Below are positions 12,501-24,500 of a stretch of 64,000 nt of DNA, one piece after another (position 1 is the stretch's first letter; each line of letters begins with the position of its first letter). The position numbers were made by a program, and so were the translations under genes. The notes beneath the pieces are model-generated. The model was given only the letters and a program-made list of their open reading frames with translations, did no database searches and was not told where the DNA came from. This DNA comes from Sepiola atlantica. Lineage: Eukaryota > Mollusca > Cephalopoda > Sepiida > Sepiolidae. The stretch is from assembly GCA_963556195.1 (NCBI GenBank), contig OY744529.1, positions 62,140,080-62,204,079 on the forward strand. The letters run 5' to 3'.

Positions 12501-15500
12501 ACAGGTTCAAGAGAAGACAGCAACCCACAACCCCGCCATCCATCCCACCCAAATTAGGTTTTCACTGTCTGGGTCAGTAAGCTTATTCCATGTCAAAAGG
12601 GAAAGGAGCTAAGAAGTTAAAAAGTTAAAAGAAAACTAAAAGGGAGTTAGGAAAATTAGGTCAAGTCATCACGTACCCATCCAAAAGTATTACTTAAAAT
12701 CTGGCTTACAGTAAAAAACCGACTCAACAAATCTAGCCCCATCAAGTAATTTAGAATATTTATGAAGTTAAAAATTACGAAGTTATTAAATTCCAATAAT
12801 TTTATAGTTTAATTCAAGATTTAATTTTTAAGATTTAATTTTAACAGGCCAGAAATTATTAGTAGTTTAATTTAAGATTCAATCCCATCAGCCCAGGAAT
12901 TCCAACTCAAGGCCTGACATTCCCCAATTAAAAAAGTTTAACCTGCCCTAAGGTTTAATTTTTCCCAATTAAGATTTAATTTTCCCAATTACGAAGTTAT
13001 CTAAATAATTATAACTTAATAATTTAATAGTTTAATTTAAGATTTAATTTTATCAGATTAGGAAGTTTAATTTAAGGTTAATTTAAGGTTAGGTTTGTTC
13101 AATCAAGAAGTCCAATCCAGATTAGGGCTTAATTTTTCCTAATCTAGAAGTTGTAAATATATTCAAGGTTTAAGGTTTAATATTTCCCAATTAAGAGGTT
13201 GTAAAGATATTGTAAAGATATTGTAAATATATTTAGAAACTGAAAATTTAGGTGTATACATTTAGAAACTGAAAATTTAGGTGTATAAACCCTTACAACC
13301 TCGGAGTCTAAATCCCTTAGGCAAAAAAGATTAAAAATCAAAAAGGACCCATCTCGAAGTCTGGACACCCCCGGTTTCATTGCTAGCCCAAACAGCTACG
13401 GCAAAACTAGTGGTGGTTTCCATATAGCATATTTGAATTTCCTTCTGTGTCGACATTTGGAGACTAATTCACTCCTAGAATTTATCAGATTTAAATGTTT
13501 AGGTGCAGTAGCTATCATTACAGCTTCAGAGTTGCATAGACCACAAGATCTGGATCCTGGGCTGTAGGAGTTTGATTTTTTTAAGATAGACCATTTTATA
13601 TTGTGTGGAATATTATTTGATCTTAAATTTTTAACTAAAGTGGTCAGGGATGTTCTGTTGTTACCGACATCGTTATTGAAGGAGTAGTTATGCATGGAAA
13701 TGCGGGATTTAATTAAATTTGCTGTGGCCCCAATATATGTGTGTACCCTAGGATTTACCCTTATTCCCGCGCCATTTATATTCCTATTCACAGGTCTATT
13801 TCTATTTACTGTATTTATATGATGTGGATTAGGTTGGTTGATTGATTGTATATTATTGTTATCGTTACCTTCCATTGGGAACTCATTACCGGTTTGCTGA
13901 GGTAGAGGATGGATATTAGAATTGTTAGGTCTAGAGTTATGGTGCAAATTAGTTGTGGTGCTCAATTGTGGAATTTGATTAGGGGCTGTATTTATGTGGT
14001 CTCTAGGATTCATTATATAATTATTTTGCTCAGTTACAGTACAAGCATATACAATATCAGAATATGTGCATCTATTGTCCAATGGGCAATCACTGGTGCG
14101 CCTGCAGTTGCATGTATTTATAGGATTGGAATAATTAGAATTAGATTGGATATTTTTTATTTTTTTACTATTTGCTGAGATTATTGTTTGGGCTATATTT
14201 GGCATAGTAGAGTATGAGATTTTAATTGAATTCTTATTGAGTATGGAGCTATATTTATGTGGGTATTTAAAAGAGTTTTCCAATATTTTAAAGAATTCCT
14301 TCGGGATATTGGTTTTAACGTTATTATTGAAAGGTGGGTTAAACCAAATATTATTTTTCCTTCTAAGGCGTTTACGTGCAGTAGGTGTAGGGCTATCTAT
14401 ATGTTCTTGATTTTCATCAGGTATGATAGAGTGCCTTAGGGGTCTTTGTTTATTTACATTTCTTTTGGTTCGGTTCCTATTGCTAGTTGTCATATTATGT
14501 GTAATAATATTTACAGTTCTATCATTCTCTTTGTTTTGGTTATAAGTTATTTTTTTAGAATATCCAGAGTTGAGCAATGCATTGTTATAAAATTGTGCGT
14601 TTTGGTTGAAAATGTTTTTATTGGCAGAAAGCTTAGATATTCTATTGGAAACAGACGGTACTATTGAATTAATTATAGCTTTCGGGTGGTTAGATAGTTT
14701 ATGTACATAGAAAAGAGTTAGATTGGGTTTATGGAAAGGGCTATATGATCCGTCATTGAGGTTAAGGGTGATATCAAGGAAGTTAGAAATTTTTCTCTCC
14801 GGATCAACAGTTATGGAAAGGCCGAAATTTCTGAAAAAATCATGTAATTCTTCAATTGTTTTGCTATATCTTCTAGGTCTTTCATCAGAGACAAATAGGG
14901 CATCGTCTCTGTATAGGCCCCCTCTTAAATTTTTAAACCTATGTTTCATTTCATTTAAGAGGAATAAACCCACTAGATCCGTTACCTGAGCAGAATCAGA
15001 AGCTCCCATAGTAATATCGAAATCGTTGGGGGTGTCCTTTCTGGTCCATAATTTGCCTTCGAATTGGAGAATAGATCTTCTTGCTAAGGTGATCAGTTTA
15101 ATTTCCTGATCAGTAAGGTCTGAATTATTTTTCGCTAAATTTAGGGCTTTATTTAAGAGAATTGGGGTAATAGATTGGTAATAGTTGTCTATGTCAAAAG
15201 TTATAAAACTTAATCTATGTTTATCTTTAAGGTTCATAAACCATTCAATTACGCTATCTGAAGATTGCCACAATGAAAAGAAAATTTTATTTCTGATTGT
15301 CGGGATGACCCTATCAAGAATTTTTTTACTGATTATGCCTAAGTCAGATTTTGATGGGCAAATTAACCTTATTGATGGGTTTTGTTGAAAGTTAGTCTTA
15401 TGGTCTTTAAGAGAAAATCTAGGTGTAGCTGGCGAAACTATTTCTGCATGGTTAGTTAGATTCATATATTTAAGTAGTTTTTTAGCCTCCAAATTTATAT

Positions 15501-17702
15501 CTATAATTTTATTGGGTGGTGCAATTTTATATGATTTATGCAACTCACGGTATATTAAGTTCTTGTAAGAGGTATAATCCAATTTGTAGTAGTTCTTAGT
15601 CTTGTCTGCCGGAACAATGAAATCCGTATGTTTGTTAACTCTCCTGGTAAATCCATTTATTTTTTTGACGATAGAACTGCAATATTTAGTCTGCTTCCTG
15701 AATTTAATTCTTCTGACCAAGTCGAACAAGGCATTCTCAAAGCCGGCCAAATCATCATTCTGCCTAGGGAAAGATGTTGTTTTAAGGCCGTAATGAGCTG
15801 CTGCAATTCTCTCAATTTTTTTTTTTGAGCTCCTTAAATGAGTTCAATGGTAGTCCACCTCCACCAGTATTTTGCCGTTTCGTGTCTCCATTGTCAATCC
15901 GATCCGGTGATGATTTTAGATCATGATGGTAAGCTCTCCATCTAACATTTATCAAAAACTTATTTATTGACTGGACCAATTTGTATATATAAGCCTCCTT
16001 AGTTGGAGTAGGTATGTTTTTGGCTGATAATGGAAGAAATTCTTTGCTGAACATATCCGGATTGTAATTAAAGCTCTACCTCACGGGAGCTTAAATATAT
16101 GAAGCAATCCAACAAAAGATATAAGCGTCAACTAATATCTTATAATTAGTGAAACATCCGGATAAAAAAACTGAAGCTCAATATACTGGATAGAGCATTA
16201 ATATTATAATATAAAATGAAGTAATAAAATAAGGTGTCAATCAAATTTTATTAGAATTCAAAGTTCATGCAAAGCATCCTTAAGTCCTTAGCTCATGAGT
16301 TTTCAAAGATAATTCTTCTCTTCAGAGGACCATTACCGCAGTTATACTACTACAGGCAATAAAATTACGCTTTGAAAATATATAAAATTATATACACAAA
16401 TATATAAAAAATACATAACATCAAACATATCAATCCAAAAACATACTTTTGTTGAATCCATACAGTCCATCCAGGTCATATAAGTTGAGAAGCATAATCA
16501 GGAAGGACATTACTCCAAGATACAAACAGCAGTCCAAATATGTGAAATTGAAGGGGCCGGCAAGGTTATCCATTCGCGAAATGTGTCCATATTCAATGTT
16601 AATGATAAATAAATAAATAAATCAATCAAAATAATACAAAAAGTCCAATCAAAGTTCCGAGATCCCAACATGTGCAAATCCAATCAAATCCAAATTCGTT
16701 GTTAAATTAGAAAACCAGCTAAATCCGAATTGAGCAAAACAAGACGGACTCCCATCACATCTAGCCAGAAGAGCGAAAAATATATAAGTGATCTTCTCAC
16801 CAGACATGACAAATCCCTAACGAACAGAAGGCGATATTAAATTGTCTACATCTCAGAATGACTTCAACGGGTTCAGGAAATGTCTGTCCTACTTCCTGTT
16901 TGACAGGTTCAAGAGAAGACAGCAACCCACAACCCCGCCATCCATCCCACCCAAATTAGGTTTTCACTGTCTGGGTCAGTAAGCTTATTCCATGTCAAAA
17001 GGGAAAGGAGCTAAGAAGTTAAAAAGTTAAAAGAAAACTAAAAGGGAGTTAGGAAAATTAGGTCAAGTCATCACGTACCCATCCAAAAGTATTACTTAAA
17101 ATCTGGCTTACAGTAAAAAACCGACTCAACAAATCTAGCCCCATCAAGTAATTTAGAATATTTATGAAGTTAAAAATTACGAAGTTATTAAATTCCAATA
17201 ATTTTATAGTTTAATTCAAGATTTAATTTTTAAGATTTAATTTTAACAGGCCAGAAATTATTAGTAGTTTAATTTAAGATTCAATCCCATCAGCCCAGGA
17301 ATTCCAACTCAAGGCCTGACATTCCCCAATTAAAAAAGTTTAACCTGCCCTAAGGTTTAATTTTTCCCAATTAAGATTTAATTTTCCCAATTACGAAGTT
17401 ATCTAAATAATTATAACTTAATAATTTAATAGTTTAATTTAAGATTTAATTTTATCAGATTAGGAAGTTTAATTTAAGGTTAATTTAAGGTTAGGTTTAG
17501 GTTAATTTAAGGTTAGGACTTAAGGATGCTTTGCATGAACTTTGAATTCTAATAAAATTTGATTGACACCTTATTTTATTACTTCATTTTATATTATAAT
17601 ATTAATGCTCTATCCAGTATATTGAGCTTCAGTTTTTTTATCCGGATGTTTCACTAATTATAAGATATTAGTTGACGCTTATATCTTTTGTTGGATTGCT
17701 TC

Positions 17703-17768
<66 letters not shown>

Positions 17769-18478
17769 ACTTCCCATCATTACTAATATAAGCAAATTAA
17801 AAAATACGAACAAACACCTCATCAACCCATATCCACATAAATTTCAAGAGCAAAAACTTCGACTTTCACAAAAATATTTAATTAATTTATTTATCAATCA
17901 TTAGACTAATCTAACAAACCCATTTAAACGACCTCAAACCTTTATATTTCCAACAAAGTTACCTCCCTTAGATCCAGCAATTTCTTTATTAAAATTACTT
18001 CGGGTTGTCTAAAAGAATTTTAACACGATATTAATTAACGGTTTTTCCTTTTAGGACGCACACCTTCAAACCCCAAAACAGTAACGGCCAATGATACAAA
18101 TTCATGAAATTGGCTCACGGGACTTACATAGAAACTTTTTTATTTTTTTACTTTTTATTTTTTATGTTTTATTTTCAAATTTTATTTTTAATTTTATTTT
18201 TATTTTTATTTTTATTTTTATTCTCTTTAATTTTATATTCTTATATCTCTCCAAATCTCCTCCGGTTTTAAATCTCAAGAGTTTCATTACACTAAATTTA
18301 AATTCAAACAAACATACACAACACGCTGAGCAAATAACGCGTTCCAACGAGAGTGTCATGTGACTTCACATTTCCAAAACAGATGACAACAGAAGCTGAA
18401 GAGAGCCGGATGGCTAAGACTTTCCGTGCTTGAAACCGACGGTACGAATGTTGTACTAATTTTTCTGTACCAAAATAA

Positions 18479-18540
<62 letters not shown>

Positions 18541-21500
18541 ATCCAGGTAGGGTAAAAATCCATAGGGTAGAAATCCAAAGGGAATCAAACCGGGTTTATA
18601 AAAGAGTGCTCAATAAAAATATAGAGCTGTATTGTGAATGCTTTTATTCAAACATGTACAAGGTCTGCTACACTGGCATGTCGATGTTATCGATCTACAG
18701 CTCTCAAGAGCTGAGGTCTCATCAGGCAGAAAATCGTTTTTTGATTCAACTGGTTGCTGAATTCCAGGGAGAATGAAGTCAAGCAAAAAAGAAGAGGAGA
18801 AAGAAATAAAAGTCATGTGACCGATTTTAAAATATGATTGCCGTTAGAAATTACTATTTTCTTATTTTTATCTTTTATATATTTTATATATATATATCCA
18901 ACGCTGAGCTGGGGTAGAGAGGGGAGTGGGCCGAGGAAAAGAAAAAGAAAAGAGAAAGGGAAAGAGATACAATTGCTGTCAGAAAAGTTTAATTTACAGC
19001 TGTTTATATTTTTATTTTGTATTTTTATCCAACGCTTAGTTAGGGGGGGGGGGGGAGAAAAAGAAAGAGAAAGGGGTTGAGGGGTGTTAGGGGTGGGTGT
19101 CTATAGCCATTTAGGATTTGTTGCGGGGATGGTTCTGAGTTAAATTCATATTTATTTTTATTCAGCGCTGGGCTGGATAAAGATGGGGGTCGGAGGAGGT
19201 TAAACAAGATCGAAAGAGAAGATGAAGGAAGGGGGGGAGGGGGGGTTTCAAATTTGTTGTGTCTGCTTCCTGTCAATGCAGACATATAACAATTACATGA
19301 CACCCAGCTTACGGGGATATTTTAGTTTAAACTCATTGGTGGATTTATGGCCTTATTGTTGATAAATTATATTGTTATATTTTGATCAATTGGCATTTAA
19401 TTTTGATTATTTTGATGGATAGTTACATGTATTTTAAATAATATTTATCAGTTAATTAATAAAACATAATGGTAATTGTCTTTATTTTTAGTAAGATTCA
19501 TATATGGATTATTGGCAATAATATTAGTAGGTTAGTTCTAGGTACTAATGAGTTAAAATATATTGGGAATTATTCTTGGTAAGGATCGTATATAAGTTTA
19601 TGACATTGATATAGATGGATTATATTATTATATTTATTTTTAATTATTTTGGAGTATGAATAAATGTATTTCGATTATAAATAATAGTTAGTGATGGATT
19701 AATAAAACATACTGGTAATTGCTTTTATTTTTAATGGAATTTATATATCGATTAATTTCAGTGGTATAAATAAATAAATTTTATTATTCGTTGTGATCCT
19801 ATTATTAATGGTGGGGTTAACACCTGTTATAGTATTAGTGGTAAGGTGTTCTAGTTAAAATTGTTAACGCAAGTTATGGTCTATGAAGAGGGGGGGATTA
19901 GAAATGATGGGGGCCAGTAATTTTGATTAAAGTGATCAGTATATAATTATTTAAATATTTAAAAATTGGTTTTGGTAATAAGTAGTTTTGTGAGCTGGAT
20001 GTTGAGCGCACACACGCACTCGTGCACACATATAAATACATATATGCACATGTATACACAAACATTCATATATGCACCCAAACCCATACACATATACATG
20101 AACACACAGATACACATGTATGTGTACATATGTATACGTATACATACGCGCATACAGATGCACACATACACACATAAATAGTTATAAAATTTTATATCTT
20201 CATACATATGCCCACTCATATGTCCACAAGAATCACCTATATATATATATATATAAAAAATTTTTACTTTTACATGTTATAGTATTTATTCAAAGATTGG
20301 GGTGGTTGTACTGTGTTTGTAGTTGAGGGTTAAAGTTACTTGATTTGGAAGTGTTAATAAGTGTTAATTTTAGCGGGCTTGTTGGGTATTGGGTTTTTTT
20401 GTTTTAATGGTATTATTTAGGGGGGGGTTGTACAAATTACTGAGGAGGTGTGATCTGTTATGCCTACAGTTGATCGATGTTTCCTGTTTTTTGTTTAAAA
20501 GTTTTCCTCTGTCAGTAAATTTAATTATTTCAAGTTTTTCGCCGAGGCATAAATAGCATGGTGAGTTTAATGAGCTACAGGTGCTAGTTTTTCTGATAAT
20601 GTTCCAAATTACAATTGGTGATTTATTTTTATTAGTGAGTTCCCAGTGGTAATTTGAGAGTGATGTTCTGTTTTGGTAGCTTGGGTTGTTGAATGAACAT
20701 TTATGGCCGGTGTATCTTTCTTTGAAAGTATTACCTGCCATACCTATGTAGTATTTTTTTATATCTGGAGTTTCCTTAGTTGAGATTGTTGCTTGGTAAA
20801 TTGTTTTTGTTATTAAGCAATTTTGTTGCAAGGGGCATTCATTTTTATTTATGCAGTTACAGGACTTTACTTTAGTTGTTTTATTGTTATCTGATTCAGG
20901 GTTTAGGTTGCTGTTTAGGATTTTGTTATTGTGTTTTTTAATTATCATTTCTAAATTTTCGCTGCAACTGTAACTTAGTTTAAGTGTATTTTTGTTGAAT
21001 ATTTTATGTAAGATATTGTTTGGGGGGAAATATGTGTTTATGAGGTTTAGAAATTTTTTACCAAGTTTGGTTTTAACTGCTTGATTGAAGGGAGGTGTAA
21101 ACCATATTATCTTCCTGTTTCTTGCTTTATTGTTTTTATTATTAGTCGTTGCAGGTTTATTAAATTTAATTTGTGTATTCTTGTATCCGCTGTTTTTTAG
21201 TGCTTTATTATAGAATTCTTTATGTTTGTTAAAGATTGTTTCATTTGATGAGTTATTGCTTATCCTATGTTGGATAGATTTAGGGATGTGTTTAATGATA
21301 GTTTTGGGGTGGTTGGAGAGGGGGTGTACATAGATTGGGTTAAAGTTTTCTTTATTATATGGTTCGTATGTTTCTTTGGTTAAGTTGAGAGTTACATCTA
21401 GAAAATTTACTATTTTAATGTTGGAAGTTATTTCAACTTTAAGGCATATCCTCCTCATCTCCCTAATAATAATCTTTTTAATATTTTCACACCTTTGCCC

Positions 21501-24500
21501 ATTAGAGTTTCTGACTACTAAGAGTCCATCATCCCTATATAGGCCAATGTCTTCAATATCTATATCATTAGTTAGGTTGTAGAGGATGTATAAACCAACT
21601 AAGTCGGTGATTTCTGCAGAGTCGAAAGAGCCCATCGAAACATCAAAATTACTACCCCTCAATTTCTAATGAACTCTTCGAAAGCGTCATGGAGTTTGCT
21701 ACTCTTCTCTCGGATATTTCTGAAGAAGAGATTAACATTGTAAGAAAATGTAGGAAAACAGTGCTAATTAGTAAAAAAGATCAATGGACAAAGAGCAACC
21801 AATCTGGCTCTTTTGATGTTTCGATGGGCTCTTTCGACTCTGCAGAAATCACCGACTTAGTTGGTTTATACATCCTCTACAACCTAACTAATGATATAGA
21901 TATTGAAGACATTGGCCTATATAGGGATGATGGACTCTTAGTAGTCAGAAACTCTAATGGGCAAAGGTGTGAAAATATTAAAAAGATTATTATTAGGGAG
22001 ATGAGGAGGATATGCCTTAAAGTTGAAATAACTTCCAACATTAAAATAGTAAATTTTCTAGATGTAACTCTCAACTTAACCAAAGAAACATACGAACCAT
22101 ATAATAAAGAAAACTTTAACCCAATCTATGTACACCCCCTCTCCAACCACCCCAAAACTATCATTAAACACATCCCTAAATCTATCCAACATAGGATAAG
22201 CAATAACTCATCAAATGAAACAATCTTTAACAAACATAAAGAATTCTATAATAAAGCACTAAAAAACAGCGGATACAAGAATACACAAATTAAATTTAAT
22301 AAACCTGCAACGACTAATAATAAAAACAATAAAGCAAGAAACAGGAAGATAATATGGTTTACACCTCCCTTCAATCAAGCAGTTAAAACCAAACTTGGTA
22401 AAAAATTTCTAAACCTCATAAACACATATTTCCCCCCAAACAATATCTTACATAAAATATTCAACAAAAATACACTTAAACTAAGTTACAGTTGCAGCGA
22501 AAATTTAGAAATGATAATTAAAAAACACAATAACAAAATCCTAAACAGCAACCTAAACCCTGAATCAGATAACAATAAAACAACTAAAGTAAAGTCCTGT
22601 AACTGCATAAATAAAAATGAATGCCCCTTGCAACAAAATTGCTTAATAACAAAAACAATTTACCAAGCAACAATCTCAACTAAGGAAACTCCAGATATAA
22701 AAAAATACTACATAGGTATGGCAGGTAATACTTTCAAAGAAAGATACACCGGCCATAAATGTTCATTCAACAACCCAAGCTACCAAAACAGAACATCACT
22801 CTCAAATTACCACTGGGAACTCACTAATAAAAATAAATCACCAATTGTAATTTGGAACATTATCAGAAAAACTAGCACCTGTAGCTCATTAAACTCACCA
22901 TGCTATTTATGCCTCGGCGAAAAACTTGAAATAATTAAATTTACTGACAGAGGAAAACTTTTAAACAAAAAACAGGAAACATCGATCAACTGTAGGCATA
23001 ACAGATCACACCTCCTCAGTAATTTGTACAACCCCCCCCCTAAATAATACCATTAAAACAAAAAAACCCAATACCCAACAAGCCCGCTAAAATTAACACT
23101 TATTAACACTTCCAAATCAAGTAACTTTAACCCTCAACTACAAACACAGTACAACCACCCCAATCTTTGAATAAATACTATAACATGTAAAAGTAAAAAT
23201 TTTTTATATATATATATATATAGGTGATTCTTGTGGACATATGAGTGGGCATATGTATGAAGATATAAAATTTTATAACTATTTATGTGTGTATGTGTGC
23301 ATCTGTATGCGCGTATGTATACGTATACATATGTACACATACATGTGTATCTGTGTGTTCATGTATATGTGTATGGGTTTGGGTGCATATATGAATGTTT
23401 GTGTATACATGTGCATATATGTATTTATATGTGTGCACGAGTGCGTGTGTGCGCTCAACATCCAGCTCACAAAACTACTTATTACCAAAACCAATTTTTA
23501 AATATTTAAATAATTATATACTGATCACTTTAATCAAAATTACTGGCCCCCATCATTTCTAATCCCCCCCTCTTCATAGACCATAACTTGCGTTAACAAT
23601 TTTAACTAGAACACCTTACCACTAATACTATAACAGGTGTTAACCCCACCATTAATAATAGGATCACAACGAATAATAAAATTTATTTATTTATACCACT
23701 GAAATTAATCGATATATAAATTCCATTAAAAATAAAAGCAATTACCAGTATGTTTTATTAATCCATCACTAACTATTATTTATAATCGAAATACATTTAT
23801 TCATACTCCAAAATAATTAAAAATAAATATAATAATATAATCCATCTATATCAATGTCATAAACTTATATACGATCCTTACCAAGAATAATTCCCAATAT
23901 ATTTTAACTCATTAGTACCTAGAACTAACCTACTAATATTATTGCCAATAATCCATATATGAATCTTACTAAAAATAAAGACAATTACCATTATGTTTTA
24001 TTAATTAACTGATAAATATTATTTAAAATACATGTAACTATCCATCAAAATAATCAAAATTAAATGCCAATTGATCAAAATATAACAATATAATTTATCA
24101 ACAATAAGGCCATAAATCCACCAATGAGTTTAAACTAAAATATCCCCGTAAGCTGGGTGTCATGTAATTGTTATATGTCTGCATTGACAGGAAGCAGACA
24201 CAACAAATTTGAAACCCCCCCTCCCCCCCTTCCTTCATCTTCTCTTTCGATCTTGTTTAACCTCCCCCGACCCCCATCTTTATCCAGCCCAGCGCTGAAT
24301 AAAAATAAATATGAATTTAACTCAGAACCATCCCCGCAACAAATCCTAAATGGCTATAGACACCCACCCCTAACACCCCTCAACCCCTTTCTCTTTCTTT
24401 TTCTTCCCCCCCCCCCTAACTAAGCGTTGGATAAAAATACAAAATAAAAATATAAACAGCTGTAAATTAAACTTTTCTGACAGCAATTGTATCTCTTTCC

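Larger units (their letters stand above)
11799..17707 (-). mobile_element. PLE1: Penelope-like retroelement with tandem pLTRs and inverted 5' piece
   Basis: On the minus strand the element runs: an inverted 193-bp piece (17707-17515), an upstream pLTR (17498-16201), a leader, an ORF in two frames (16054-15812, then 15826-13396), and a downstream pLTR (13096-11799). The two pLTRs are 1,298 bp long; in the parts compared by eye they differ at one base (11896 against 16298). Direct pLTRs, GIY-YIG and RT domains, and partial inverted ends are the published hallmarks of Penelope-like elements. Both outer ends touch AT-rich or (TA)n sequence. It sits in intron 8 in the sense orientation of the host gene. 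High pLTR identity suggests a recent insertion. Confidence 0.88.

Noticed and set aside
21689..21700. ATG at 21689 as the start of a gene
   Set aside because: The codon is internal to the RT domain. The frame is open upstream into motif A, and the copy is simply 5'-truncated.
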